Assembly (NCBI GenBank): GCA_964019425.1
Contig: OZ025790.1
Location: 1,054,001 to 1,118,000, forward strand
Direction: 5' to 3'
Source of the DNA: Flectonema sp. DT1601
Lineage: Eukaryota > Euglenozoa > Diplonemea > Diplonemida > Diplonemidae
Length of the DNA stretch: 64,000 nucleotides
The notes under the pieces were generated by a model. That model searched no databases. It was not told the DNA's origin and saw only the letters and a list, made by a program, of their open reading frames with translations. A program made the translations under genes and the position numbers. This document shows, piece after piece, positions 12,801 to 27,800 of this stretch. Position 1 is the stretch's first letter. Every line of letters starts with the position of its first letter.

Positions 12801-15800
12801 ATTATTGCTACATTGTAGCTCCCCTACAAAAACCTTATTTTTTGCAGTTGTCTTTTGGTTGTAGCAACTTTTATTTTATGCTTTTCTAATGTCCCAAAGT
12901 TGGTTTATTTTACTTTTTTTTTCTGCAAGGGAACAGTCCAAAGCATAAGTCCGAACAGCCCTAAGGCCAGTGAACGCACTGATTGTTAGGTATTGTATTC
13001 CAGGGAAAGTTTGGTTTGTATACTTTATTTTTATTTTAGTTTATTTAATTTGTTAAAAGAAAACAGGTAACTTTACATGAGCATCGGCTCGAACGGCTCT
13101 GGCGAAGCGAGTGAACGAGTCTGATTGCTGAGTATTGTATTCTGTTTTCTTGTTCTTTTTTTAATTTATTTCAAACAGGGCAACAGGGGGAAAGTTTGGT
13201 TTGTATCCCCTGGGTGTTTAGCGTCACCTGTTGAGGTGTAATGTATTCTGTTTACTTCTATCCCTTTGTTTTTTTTTTTTTTTTTTTTTTTATTTCAAAC
13301 AGGACAGCAGGGGGAAAGTTTGTTTCGTACCCCCCGGGTGCTTAGCGTCACCCTCCATGCGATGCTTGCGCAGGGAGAGCCAAGGGTCGAGAACCCTGGA
13401 GATTACCTTTGTTTCTTTTTGTGACTGGATTGCAGTGGCGCAACCCATCACCCCACCTGTTGGTATCTTTTTATTTTTTTTATTTAAAGAAAAAAGCAGG
13501 CTAAGTCGCCTGAGCTGGCATCGCCAGAATATTTAACTTCACATGGCAATGTCAGCTCGTGAAGGGATCCAGTTGGATCAAAGGTTTTCTCCCCCCCACT
13601 CTATTTATCGTCATTGGTGCGCACCTTCGAACAGGAAGGCCAACACTGACGGAATTTTTTACTTCTCTTCCCAGGGTTGAACCTTGGGAAAAAAACAAAC
13701 AATAAACACAGTGTAGACAAACACCCGCCGGACATCTGCAGAGCAGCGATCGATGTCGATGTCTTCGTTGTCGAACTTCCTGGCGTTTATGTTTTTGTTT
13801 TTAACAACAACACAACACCAACTAACAGGTTTGTCTCATTGCCCGTTCTTTCTTGTTTCCCTTTGCCGCCGGAAGTACGAAGGTCGACGGAGGTTCGAAG
13901 CATTGCTTGCGATGATGTTCCGGTATGTGTTGCGTCTCTGTTATTTGTTTGTTTCAACTCAATTGGTTCATCTCAGGTTTTAGAAGTCTTCGTCCTGTTC
14001 GATGGGAAGGGCCTGAATCAAAAGTTCACTGCCCCTATTCCTCTCCCAAATTTCTTATTCAGCTCGCCACATGACTGTGTGACATTATTGCTACATTGTA
14101 GCTCCCCTACAAAAACCTTATTTTTTGCAGTTGTCTTTTGGTTGTAGCAACTTTTATTTTATGCTTTTCTAATGTCCCAAAGTTGGTTTATTTTACTTTT
14201 TTTTTCTGCAAGGGAACAGTCCAAAGCATAAGTCCGAACAGCCCTAAGGCCAGTGAACGCACTGATTGTTAGGTATTGTATTCCAGGGAAAGTTTGGTTT
14301 GTATACTTTATTTTTATTTTAGTTTATTTAATTTGTTAAAAGAAAACAGGTAACTTTACATGAGCATCGGCTCGAACGGCTCTGGCGAAGCGATGTGAAC
14401 GAGTCTGATTGCTGAGTATTGTATTCTGTTTTCTTGTTCTTTTTTTAATTTATTTCAAACAGGGCAACAGGGGGAAAGTTTGGTTTGTATCCCCTGGGTG
14501 TTTAGCGTCACCTGTTGAGGTGTAATGTATTCTGTTTACTTCTATCCCTTTGTTTTTTTTTTTTTTTTTTTTTTTATTTCAAACAGGACAGCAGGGGGAA
14601 AGTTTGTTTCGTACCCCCCGGGTGCTTAGCGTCACCCTCCATGCGATGCTTGCGCAGGGAGAGCCAAGGGTCGAGAACCCTGGAGATTACCTTTGTTTCT
14701 TTTTGTGACTGGATTGCAGTGGCGCAACCCATCACCCCACCTGTTGGTATCTTTTTATTTTTTTTATTTAAAGAAAAAAGCAGGCTAAGTCGCCTGAGCT
14801 GGCATCGCCAGAATATTTAACTTCACATGGCAATGTCAGCTCGTGAAGGGATCCAGTTGGATCAAAGGTTTTCTCCCCCCCACTCTATTTATCGTCATTG
14901 GTGCGCACCTTCGAACAGGAAGGCCAACACTGACGGAATTTTTTACTTCTCTTCCCAGGGTTGAACCTTGGGAAAAAAACAAACAATAAACACAGTGTAG
15001 ACAAACACCCGCCGGACATCTGCAGAGCAGCGATCGATGTCGATGTCTTCGTTGTCGAACTTCCTGGCGTTTATGTTTTTGTTTTTAACAACAACACAAC
15101 ACCAACTAACAGGTTTGTCTCATTGCCCGTTCTTTCTTGTTTCCCTTTGCCGCCGGAAGTACGAAGGTCGACGGAGGTTCGAAGCATTGCTTGCGATGAT
15201 GTTCCGGTATGTGTTGCGTCTCTGTTATTTGTTTGTTTCAACTCAATTGGTTCATCTCAGGTTTTAGAAGTCTTCGTCCTGTTCGATGGGAAGGGCCTGA
15301 ATCAAAAGTTCACTGCCCCTATTCCTCTCCCAAATTTCTTATTCAGCTCGCCACATGACTGTGTGACATTATTGCTACATTGTAGCTCCCCTACAAAAAC
15401 CTTATTTTTTGCAGTTGTCTTTTGGTTGTAGCAACTTTTATTTTATGCTTTTCTAATGTCCCAAAGTTGGTTTATTTTACTTTTTTTTTCTGCAAGGGAA
15501 CAGTCCAAAGCATAAGTCCGAACAGCCCTAAGGCCAGTGAACGCACTGATTGTTAGGTATTGTATTCCAGGGAAAGTTTGGTTTGTATACTTTATTTTTA
15601 TTTTAGTTTATTTAATTTGTTAAAAGAAAACAGGTAACTTTACATGAGCATCGGCTCGAACGGCTCTGGCGAAGCGAGTGAACGAGTCTGATTGCTGAGT
15701 ATTGTATTCTGTTTTCTTGTTCTTTTTTTAATTTATTTCAAACAGGGCAACAGGGGGAAAGTTTGGTTTGTATCCCCTGGGTGTTTAGCGTCACCTGTTG

Positions 15801-18800
15801 AGGTGTAATGTATTCTGTTTACTTCTATCCCTTTGTTTTTTTTTTTTTTTTTTTTTTTATTTCAAACAGGACAGCAGGGGGAAAGTTTGTTTCGTACCCC
15901 CCGGGTGCTTAGCGTCACCCTCCATGCGATGCTTGCGCAGGGAGAGCCAAGGGTCGAGAACCCTGGAGATTACCTTTGTTTCTTTTTGTGACTGGATTGC
16001 AGTGGCGCAACCCATCACCCCACCTGTTGGTATCTTTTTATTTTTTTTATTTAAAGAAAAAAGCAGGCTAAGTCGCCTGAGCTGGCATCGCCAGAATATT
16101 TAACTTCACATGGCAATGTCAGCTCGTGAAGGGATCCAGTTGGATCAAAGGTTTTCTCCCCCCCACTCTATTTATCGTCATTGGTGCGCACCTTCGAACA
16201 GGAAGGCCAACACTGACGGAATTTTTTACTTCTCTTCCCAGGGTTGAACCTTGGGAAAAAAACAAACAATAAACACAGTGTAGACAAACACCCGCCGGAC
16301 ATCTGCAGAGCAGCGATCGATGTCGATGTCTTCGTTGTCGAACTTCCTGGCGTTTATGTTTTTGTTTTTAACAACAACACAACACCAACTAACAGGTTTG
16401 TCTCATTGCCCGTTCTTTCTTGTTTCCCTTTGCCGCCGGAAGTACGAAGGTCGACGGAGGTTCGAAGCATTGCTTGCGATGATGTTCCGGTATGTGTTGC
16501 GTCTCTGTTATTTGTTTGTTTCAACTCAATTGGTTCATCTCAGGTTTTAGAAGTCTTCGTCCTGTTCGATGGGAAGGGCCTGAATCAAAAGTTCACTGCC
16601 CCTATTCCTCTCCCAAATTTCTTATTCAGCTCGCCACATGACTGTGTGACATTATTGCTACATTGTAGCTCCCCTACAAAAACCTTATTTTTTGCAGTTG
16701 TCTTTTGGTTGTAGCAACTTTTATTTTATGCTTTTCTAATGTCCCAAAGTTGGTTTATTTTACTTTTTTTTTCTGCAAGGGAACAGTCCAAAGCATAAGT
16801 CCGAACAGCCCTAAGGCCAGTGAACGCACTGATTGTTAGGTATTGTATTCCAGGGAAAGTTTGGTTTGTATACTTTATTTTTATTTTAGTTTATTTAATT
16901 TGTTAAAAAGGTAACTTTACATGAGCATCGGCTCGAACGGCTCTGGCGAAGCGAGTGAACGAGTCTGATTGCTGAGTATTGTATTCTGTTTTCTTGTTCT
17001 TTTTTTAATTTATTTCAAACAGGGCAACAGGGGGAAAGTTTGGTTTGTATCCCCTGGGTGTTTAGCGTCACCTGTTGAGGTGTAATGTATTCTGTTTACT
17101 TCTATCCCTTTGTTTTTTTTTTTTTTTTTTTTTTTATTTCAAACAGGACAGCAGGGGGAAAGTTTGTTTCGTACCCCCCGGGTGCTTAGCGTCACCCTCC
17201 ATGCGATGCTTGCGCAGGGAGAGCCAAGGGTCGAGAACCCTGGAGATTACCTTTGTTTCTTTTTGTGACTGGATTGCAGTGGCGCAACCCATCACCCCAC
17301 CTGTTGGTATCTTTTTATTTTTTTTATTTAAAGAAAAAAGCAGGCTAAGTCGCCTGAGCTGGCATCGCCAGAATATTTAACTTCACATGGCAATGTCAGC
17401 TCGTGAAGGGATCCAGTTGGATCAAAGGTTTTCTCCCCCCCACTCTATTTATCGTCATTGGTGCGCACCTTCGAACAGGAAGGCCAACACTGACGGAATT
17501 TTTTACTTCTCTTCCCAGGGTTGAACCTTGGGAAAAAAACAAACAATAAACACAGTGTAGACAAACACCCGCCGGACATCTGCAGAGCAGCGATCGATGT
17601 CGATGTCTTCGTTGTCGAACTTCCTGGCGTTTATGTTTTTGTTTTTAACAACAACACAACACCAACTAACAGGTTTGTCTCATTGCCCGTTCTTTCTTGT
17701 TTCCCTTTGCCGCCGGAAGTACGAAGGTCGACGGAGGTTCGAAGCATTGCTTGCGATGATGTTCCGGTATGTGTTGCGTCTCTGTTATTTGTTTGTTTCA
17801 ACTCAATTGGTTCATCTCAGGTTTTAGAAGTCTTCGTCCTGTTCGATGGGAAGGGCCTGAATCAAAAGTTCACTGCCCCTATTCCTCTCCCAAATTTCTT
17901 ATTCAGCTCGCCACATGACTGTGTGACATTATTGCTACATTGTAGCTCCCCTACAAAAACCTTATTTTTTGCAGTTGTCTTTTGGTTGTAGCAACTTTTA
18001 TTTTATGCTTTTCTAATGTCCCAAAGTTGGTTTATTTTACTTTTTTTTTCTGCAAGGGAACAGTCCAAAGCATAAGTCCGAACAGCCCTAAGGCCAGTGA
18101 ACGCACTGATTGTTAGGTATTGTATTCCAGGGAAAGTTTGGTTTGTATACTTTATTTTTATTTTAGTTTATTTAATTTGTTAAAAGAAAACAGGTAACTT
18201 TACATGAGCATCGGCTCGAACGGCTCTGGCGAAGCGAGTGAACGAGTCTGATTGCTGAGTATTGTATTCTGTTTTCTTGTTCTTTTTTTAATTTATTTCA
18301 AACAGGGCATATCATACAGGGGGAAAGTTTGGTTTGTATCCCCTGGGTGTTTAGCGTCACCTGTTGAGGTGTAATGTATTCTGTTTACTTCTATCCCTTT
18401 GTTTTTTTTTTTTTTTTTTTTTTTATTTCAAACAGGACAGCAGGGGGAAAGTTTGTTTCGTACCCCCCGGGTGCTTAGCGTCACCCTCCATGCGATGCTT
18501 GCGCAGGGAGAGCCAAGGGTCGAGAACCCTGGAGATTACCTTTGTTTCTTTTTGTGACTGGATTGCAGTGGCGCAACCCATCACCCCACCTGTTGGTATC
18601 TTTTTATTTTTTTTATTTAAAGAAAAAAGCAGGCTAAGTCGCCTGAGCTGGCATCGCCAGAATATTTAACTTCACATGGCAATGTCAGCTCGTGAAGGGA
18701 TCCAGTTGGATCAAAGGTTTTCTCCCCCCCACTCTATTTATCGTCATTGGTGCGCACCTTCGAACAGGAAGGCCAACACTGACGGAATTTTTTACTTCTC

Positions 18801-21800
18801 TTCCCAGGGTTGAACCTTGGGAAAAAAACAAACAATAAACACAGTGTAGACAAACACCCGCCGGACATCTGCAGAGCAGCGATCGATGTCGATGTCTTCG
18901 TTGTCGAACTTCCTGGCGTTTATGTTTTTGTTTTTAACAACAACACAACACCAACTAACAGGTTTGTCTCATTGCCCGTTCTTTCTTGTTTCCCTTTGCC
19001 GCCGGAAGTACGAAGGTCGACGGAGGTTCGAAGCATTGCTTGCGATGATGTTCCGGTATGTGTTGCGTCTCTGTTATTTGTTTGTTTCAACTCAATTGGT
19101 TCATCTCAGGTTTTAGAAGTCTTCGTCCTGTTCGATGGGAAGGGCCTGAATCAAAAGTTCACTGCCCCTATTCCTCTCCCAAATTTCTTATTCAGCTCGC
19201 CACATGACTGTGTGACATTATTGCTACATTGTAGCTCCCCTACAAAAACCTTATTTTTTGCAGTTGTCTTTTGGTTGTAGCAACTTTTATTTTATGCTTT
19301 TCTAATGTCCCAAAGTTGGTTTATTTTACTTTTTTTTTCTGCAAGGGAACAGTCCAAAGCATAAGTCCGAACAGCCCTAAGGCCAGTGAACGCACTGATT
19401 GTTAGGTATTGTATTCCAGGGAAAGTTTGGTTTGTATACTTTATTTTTATTTTAGTTTATTTAATTTGTTAAAAGAAAACAGGTAACTTTACATGAGCAT
19501 CGGCTCGAACGGCTCTGGCGAAGCGAGTGAACGAGTCTGATTGCTGAGTATTGTATTCTGTTTTCTTGTTCTTTTTTTAATTTATTTCAAACAGGGCAAC
19601 AGGGGGAAAGTTTGGTTTGTATCCCCTGGGTGTTTAGCGTCACCTGTTGAGGTGTAATGTATTCTGTTTACTTCTATCCCTTTGTTTTTTTTTTTTTTTT
19701 TTTTTTTATTTCAAACAGGACAGCAGGGGGAAAGTTTGTTTCGTACCCCCCGGGTGCTTAGCGTCACCCTCCATGCGATGCTTGCGCAGGGAGAGCCAAG
19801 GGTCGAGAACCCTGGAGATTACCTTTGTTTCTTTTTGTGACTGGATTGCAGTGGCGCAACCCATCACCCCACCTGTTGGTATCTTTTTATTTTTTTTATT
19901 TAAAGAAAAAAGCAGGCTAAGTCGCCTGAGCTGGCATCGCCAGAATATTTAACTTCACATGGCAATGTCAGCTCGTGAAGGGATCCAGTTGGATCAAAGG
20001 TTTTCTCCCCCCCACTCTATTTATCGTCATTGGTGCGCACCTTCGAACAGGAAGGCCAACACTGACGGAATTTTTTACTTCTCTTCCCAGGGTTGAACCT
20101 TGGGAAAAAAACAAACAATAAACACAGTGTAGACAAACACCCGCCGGACATCTGCAGAGCAGCGATCGATGTCGATGTCTTCGTTGTCGAACTTCCTGGC
20201 GTTTATGTTTTTGTTTTTAACAACAACACAACACCAACTAACAGGTTTGTCTCATTGCCCGTTCTTTCTTGTTTCCCTTTGCCGCCGGAAGTACGAAGGT
20301 CGACGGAGGTTCGAAGCATTGCTTGCGATGATGTTCCGGTATGTGTTGCGTCTCTGTTATTTGTTTGTTTCAACTCAATTGGTTCATCTCAGGTTTTAGA
20401 AGTCTTCGTCCTGTTCGATGGGAAGGGCCTGAATCAAAAGTTCACTGCCCCTATTCCTCTCCCAAATTTCTTATTCAGCTCGCCACATGACTGTGTGACA
20501 TTATTGCTACATTGTAGCTCCCCTACAAAAACCTTATTTTTTGCAGTTGTCTTTTGGTTGTAGCAACTTTTATTTTATGCTTTTCTAATGTCCCAAAGTT
20601 GGTTTATTTTACTTTTTTTTTCTGCAAGGGAACAGTCCAAAGCATAAGTCCGAACAGCCCTAAGGCCAGTGAACGCACTGATTGTTAGGTATTGTATTCC
20701 AGGGAAAGTTTGGTTTGTATACTTTATTTTTATTTTAGTTTATTTAATTTGTTAAAAGAAAACAGGTAACTTTACATGAGCATCGGCTCGAACGGCTCTG
20801 GCGAAGCGATGTGAACGAGTCTGATTGCTGAGTATTGTATTCTGTTTTCTTGTTCTTTTTTTAATTTATTTCAAACAGGGCAACAGGGGGAAAGTTTGGT
20901 TTGTATCCCCTGGGTGTTTAGCGTCACCTGTTGAGGTGTAATGTATTCTGTTTACTTCTATCCCTTTGTTTTTTTTTTTTTTTTTTTTTTTATTTCAAAC
21001 AGGACAGCAGGGGGAAAGTTTGTTTCGTACCCCCCGGGTGCTTAGCGTCACCCTCCATGCGATGCTTGCGCAGGGAGAGCCAAGGGTCGAGAACCCTGGA
21101 GATTACCTTTGTTTCTTTTTGTGACTGGATTGCAGTGGCGCAACCCATCACCCCACCTGTTGGTATCTTTTTATTTTTTTTATTTAAAGAAAAAAGCAGG
21201 CTAAGTCGCCTGAGCTGGCATCGCCAGAATATTTAACTTCACATGGCAATGTCAGCTCGTGAAGGGATCCAGTTGGATCAAAGGTTTTCTCCCCCCCACT
21301 CTATTTATCGTCATTGGTGCGCACCTTCGAACAGGAAGGCCAACACTGACGGAATTTTTTACTTCTCTTCCCAGGGTTGAACCTTGGGAAAAAAACAAAC
21401 AATAAACACAGTGTAGACAAACACCCGCCGGACATCTGCAGAGCAGCGATCGATGTCGATGTCTTCGTTGTCGAACTTCCTGGCGTTTATGTTTTTGTTT
21501 TTAACAACAACACAACACCAACTAACAGGTTTGTCTCATTGCCCGTTCTTTCTTGTTTCCCTTTGCCGCCGGAAGTACGAAGGTCGACGGAGGTTCGAAG
21601 CATTGCTTGCGATGATGTTCCGGTATGTGTTGCGTCTCTGTTATTTGTTTGTTTCAACTCAATTGGTTCATCTCAGGTTTTAGAAGTCTTCGTCCTGTTC
21701 GATGGGAAGGGCCTGAATCAAAAGTTCACTGCCCCTATTCCTCTCCCAAATTTCTTATTCAGCTCGCCACATGACTGTGTGACATTATTGCTACATTGTA

Positions 21801-24800
21801 GCTCCCCTACAAAAACCTTATTTTTTGCAGTTGTCTTTTGGTTGTAGCAACTTTTATTTTATGCTTTTCTAATGTCCCAAAGTTGGTTTATTTTACTTTT
21901 TTTTTCTGCAAGGGAACAGTCCAAAGCATAAGTCCGAACAGCCCTAAGGCCAGTGAACGCACTGATTGTTAGGTATTGTATTCCAGGGAAAGTTTGGTTT
22001 GTATACTTTATTTTTATTTTAGTTTATTTAATTTGTTAAAAGAAAACAGGTAACTTTACATGAGCATCGGCTCGAACGGCTCTGGCGAAGCGAGTGAACG
22101 AGTCTGATTGCTGAGTATTGTATTCTGTTTTCTTGTTCTTTTTTTAATTTATTTCAAACAGGGCAACAGGGGGAAAGTTTGGTTTGTATCCCCTGGGTGT
22201 TTAGCGTCACCTGTTGAGGTGTAATGTATTCTGTTTACTTCTATCCCTTTGTTTTTTTTTTTTTTTTTTTTTTTATTTCAAACAGGACAGCAGGGGGAAA
22301 GTTTGTTTCGTACCCCCCGGGTGCTTAGCGTCACCCTCCATGCGATGCTTGCGCAGGGAGAGCCAAGGGTCGAGAACCCTGGAGATTACCTTTGTTTCTT
22401 TTTGTGACTGGATTGCAGTGGCGCAACCCATCACCCCACCTGTTGGTATCTTTTTATTTTTTTTATTTAAAGAAAAAAGCAGGCTAAGTCGCCTGAGCTG
22501 GCATCGCCAGAATATTTAACTTCACATGGCAATGTCAGCTCGTGAAGGGATCCAGTTGGATCAAAGGTTTTCTCCCCCCCACTCTATTTATCGTCATTGG
22601 TGCGCACCTTCGAACAGGAAGGCCAACACTGACGGAATTTTTTACTTCTCTTCCCAGGGTTGAACCTTGGGAAAAAAACAAACAATAAACACAGTGTAGA
22701 CAAACACCCGCCGGACATCTGCAGAGCAGCGATCGATGTCGATGTCTTCGTTGTCGAACTTCCTGGCGTTTATGTTTTTGTTTTTAACAACAACACAACA
22801 CCAACTAACAGGTTTGTCTCATTGCCCGTTCTTTCTTGTTTCCCTTTGCCGCCGGAAGTACGAAGGTCGACGGAGGTTCGAAGCATTGCTTGCGATGATG
22901 TTCCGGTATGTGTTGCGTCTCTGTTATTTGTTTGTTTCAACTCAATTGGTTCATCTCAGGTTTTAGAAGTCTTCGTCCTGTTCGATGGGAAGGGCCTGAA
23001 TCAAAAGTTCACTGCCCCTATTCCTCTCCCAAATTTCTTATTCAGCTCGCCACATGACTGTGTGACATTATTGCTACATTGTAGCTCCCCTACAAAAACC
23101 TTATTTTTTGCAGTTGTCTTTTGGTTGTAGCAACTTTTATTTTATGCTTTTCTAATGTCCCAAAGTTGGTTTATTTTACTTTTTTTTTCTGCAAGGGAAC
23201 AGTCCAAAGCATAAGTCCGAACAGCCCTAAGGCCAGTGAACGCACTGATTGTTAGGTATTGTATTCCAGGGAAAGTTTGGTTTGTATACTTTATTTTTAT
23301 TTTAGTTTATTTAATTTGTTAAAAGAAAACAGGTAACTTTACATGAGCATCGGCTCGAACGGCTCTGGCGAAGCGAGTGAACGAGTCTGATTGCTGAGTA
23401 TTGTATTCTGTTTTCTTGTTCTTTTTTTAATTTATTTCAAACAGGGCAACAGGGGGAAAGTTTGGTTTGTATCCCCTGGGTGTTTAGCGTCACCTGTTGA
23501 GGTGTAATGTATTCTGTTTACTTCTATCCCTTTGTTTTTTTTTTTTTTTTTTTTTTTATTTCAAACAGGACAGCAGGGGGAAAGTTTGTTTCGTACCCCC
23601 CGGGTGCTTAGCGTCACCCTCCATGCGATGCTTGCGCAGGGAGAGCCAAGGGTCGAGAACCCTGGAGATTACCTTTGTTTCTTTTTGTGACTGGATTGCA
23701 GTGGCGCAACCCATCACCCCACCTGTTGGTATCTTTTTATTTTTTTTATTTAAAGAAAAAAGCAGGCTAAGTCGCCTGAGCTGGCATCGCCAGAATATTT
23801 AACTTCACATGGCAATGTCAGCTCGTGAAGGGATCCAGTTGGATCAAAGGTTTTCTCCCCCCCACTCTATTTATCGTCATTGGTGCGCACCTTCGAACAG
23901 GAAGGCCAACACTGACGGAATTTTTTACTTCTCTTCCCAGGGTTGAACCTTGGGAAAAAAACAAACAATAAACACAGTGTAGACAAACACCCGCCGGACA
24001 TCTGCAGAGCAGCGATCGATGTCGATGTCTTCGTTGTCGAACTTCCTGGCGTTTATGTTTTTGTTTTTAACAACAACACAACACCAACTAACAGGTTTGT
24101 CTCATTGCCCGTTCTTTCTTGTTTCCCTTTGCCGCCGGAAGTACGAAGGTCGACGGAGGTTCGAAGCATTGCTTGCGATGATGTTCCGGTATGTGTTGCG
24201 TCTCTGTTATTTGTTTGTTTCAACTCAATTGGTTCATCTCAGGTTTTAGAAGTCTTCGTCCTGTTCGATGGGAAGGGCCTGAATCAAAAGTTCACTGCCC
24301 CTATTCCTCTCCCAAATTTCTTATTCAGCTCGCCACATGACTGTGTGACATTATTGCTACATTGTAGCTCCCCTACAAAAACCTTATTTTTTGCAGTTGT
24401 CTTTTGGTTGTAGCAACTTTTATTTTATGCTTTTCTAATGTCCCAAAGTTGGTTTATTTTACTTTTTTTTTCTGCAAGGGAACAGTCCAAAGCATAAGTC
24501 CGAACAGCCCTAAGGCCAGTGAACGCACTGATTGTTAGGTATTGTATTCCAGGGAAAGTTTGGTTTGTATACTTTATTTTTATTTTAGTTTATTTAATTT
24601 GTTAAAAGAAAACAGGTAACTTTACATGAGCATCGGCTCGAACGGCTCTGGCGAAGCGAGTGAACGAGTCTGATTGCTGAGTATTGTATTCTGTTTTCTT
24701 GTTCTTTTTTTAATTTATTTCAAACAGGGCAACAGGGGGAAAGTTTGGTTTGTATCCCCTGGGTGTTTAGCGTCACCTGTTGAGGTGTAATGTATTCTGT

Positions 24801-27800
24801 TTACTTCTATCCCTTTGTTTTTTTTTTTTTTTTTTTTTTTATTTCAAACAGGACAGCAGGGGGAAAGTTTGTTTCGTACCCCCCGGGTGCTTAGCGTCAC
24901 CCTCCATGCGATGCTTGCGCAGGGAGAGCCAAGGGTCGAGAACCCTGGAGATTACCTTTGTTTCTTTTTGTGACTGGATTGCAGTGGCGCAACCCATCAC
25001 CCCACCTGTTGGTATCTTTTTATTTTTTTTATTTAAAGAAAAAAGCAGGCTAAGTCGCCTGAGCTGGCATCGCCAGAATATTTAACTTCACATGGCAATG
25101 TCAGCTCGTGAAGGGATCCAGTTGGATCAAAGGTTTTCTCCCCCCCACTCTATTTATCGTCATTGGTGCGCACCTTCGAACAGGAAGGCCAACACTGACG
25201 GAATTTTTTACTTCTCTTCCCAGGGTTGAACCTTGGGAAAAAAACAAACAATAAACACAGTGTAGACAAACACCCGCCGGACATCTGCAGAGCAGCGATC
25301 GATGTCGATGTCTTCGTTGTCGAACTTCCTGGCGTTTATGTTTTTGTTTTTAACAACAACACAACACCAACTAACAGGTTTGTCTCATTGCCCGTTCTTT
25401 CTTGTTTCCCTTTGCCGCCGGAAGTACGAAGGTCGACGGAGGTTCGAAGCATTGCTTGCGATGATGTTCCGGTATGTGTTGCGTCTCTGTTATTTGTTTG
25501 TTTCAACTCAATTGGTTCATCTCAGGTTTTAGAAGTCTTCGTCCTGTTCGATGGGAAGGGCCTGAATCAAAAGTTCACTGCCCCTATTCCTCTCCCAAAT
25601 TTCTTATTCAGCTCGCCACATGACTGTGTGACATTATTGCTACATTGTAGCTCCCCTACAAAAACCTTATTTTTTGCAGTTGTCTTTTGGTTGTAGCAAC
25701 TTTTATTTTATGCTTTTCTAATGTCCCAAAGTTGGTTTATTTTACTTTTTTTTTCTGCAAGGGAACAGTCCAAAGCATAAGTCCGAACAGCCCTAAGGCC
25801 AGTGAACGCACTGATTGTTAGGTATTGTATTCCAGGGAAAGTTTGGTTTGTATACTTTATTTTTATTTTAGTTTATTTAATTTGTTAAAAGAAAACAGGT
25901 AACTTTACATGAGCATCGGCTCGAACGGCTCTGGCGAAGCGAGTGAACGAGTCTGATTGCTGAGTATTGTATTCTGTTTTCTTGTTCTTTTTTTAATTTA
26001 TTTCAAACAGGGCAACAGGGGGAAAGTTTGGTTTGTATCCCCTGGGTGTTTAGCGTCACCTGTTGAGGTGTAATGTATTCTGTTTACTTCTATCCCTTTG
26101 TTTTTTTTTTTTTTTTTTTTTTTATTTCAAACAGGACAGCAGGGGGAAAGTTTGTTTCGTACCCCCCGGGTGCTTAGCGTCACCCTCCATGCGATGCTTG
26201 CGCAGGGAGAGCCAAGGGTCGAGAACCCTGGAGATTACCTTTGTTTCTTTTTGTGACTGGATTGCAGTGGCGCAACCCATCACCCCACCTGTTGGTATCT
26301 TTTTATTTTTTTTATTTAAAGAAAAAAGCAGGCTAAGTCGCCTGAGCTGGCATCGCCAGAATATTTAACTTCACATGGCAATGTCAGCTCGTGAAGGGAT
26401 CCAGTTGGATCAAAGGTTTTCTCCCCCCCACTCTATTTATCGTCATTGGTGCGCACCTTCGAACAGGAAGGCCAACACTGACGGAATTTTTTACTTCTCT
26501 TCCCAGGGTTGAACCTTGGGAAAAAAACAAACAATAAACACAGTGTAGACAAACACCCGCCGGACATCTGCAGAGCAGCGATCGATGTCGATGTCTTCGT
26601 TGTCGAACTTCCTGGCGTTTATGTTTTTGTTTTTAACAACAACACAACACCAACTAACAGGTTTGTCTCATTGCCCGTTCTTTCTTGTTTCCCTTTGCCG
26701 CCGGAAGTACGAAGGTCGACGGAGGTTCGAAGCATTGCTTGCGATGATGTTCCGGTATGTGTTGCGTCTCTGTTATTTGTTTGTTTCAACTCAATTGGTT
26801 CATCTCAGGTTTTAGAAGTCTTCGTCCTGTTCGATGGGAAGGGCCTGAATCAAAAGTTCACTGCCCCTATTCCTCTCCCAAATTTCTTATTCAGCTCGCC
26901 ACATGACTGTGTGACATTATTGCTACATTGTAGCTCCCCTACAAAAACCTTATTTTTTGCAGTTGTCTTTTGGTTGTAGCAACTTTTATTTTATGCTTTT
27001 CTAATGTCCCAAAGTTGGTTTATTTTACTTTTTTTTTCTGCAAGGGAACAGTCCAAAGCATAAGTCCGAACAGCCCTAAGGCCAGTGAACGCACTGATTG
27101 TTAGGTATTGTATTCCAGGGAAAGTTTGGTTTGTATACTTTATTTTTATTTTAGTTTATTTAATTTGTTAAAAGAAAACAGGTAACTTTACATGAGCATC
27201 GGCTCGAACGGCTCTGGCGAAGCGAGTGAACGAGTCTGATTGCTGAGTATTGTATTCTGTTTTCTTGTTCTTTTTTTAATTTATTTCAAACAGGGCAACA
27301 GGGGGAAAGTTTGGTTTGTATCCCCTGGGTGTTTAGCGTCACCTGTTGAGGTGTAATGTATTCTGTTTACTTCTATCCCTTTGTTTTTTTTTTTTTTTTT
27401 TTTTTTATTTCAAACAGGACAGCAGGGGGAAAGTTTGTTTCGTACCCCCCGGGTGCTTAGCGTCACCCTCCATGCGATGCTTGCGCAGGGAGAGCCAAGG
27501 GTCGAGAACCCTGGAGATTACCTTTGTTTCTTTTTGTGACTGGATTGCAGTGGCGCAACCCATCACCCCACCTGTTGGTATCTTTTTATTTTTTTTATTT
27601 AAAGAAAAAAGCAGGCTAAGTCGCCTGAGCTGGCATCGCCAGAATATTTAACTTCACATGGCAATGTCAGCTCGTGAAGGGATCCAGTTGGATCAAAGGT
27701 TTTCTCCCCCCCACTCTATTTATCGTCATTGGTGCGCACCTTCGAACAGGAAGGCCAACACTGACGGAATTTTTTACTTCTCTTCCCAGGGTTGAACCTT

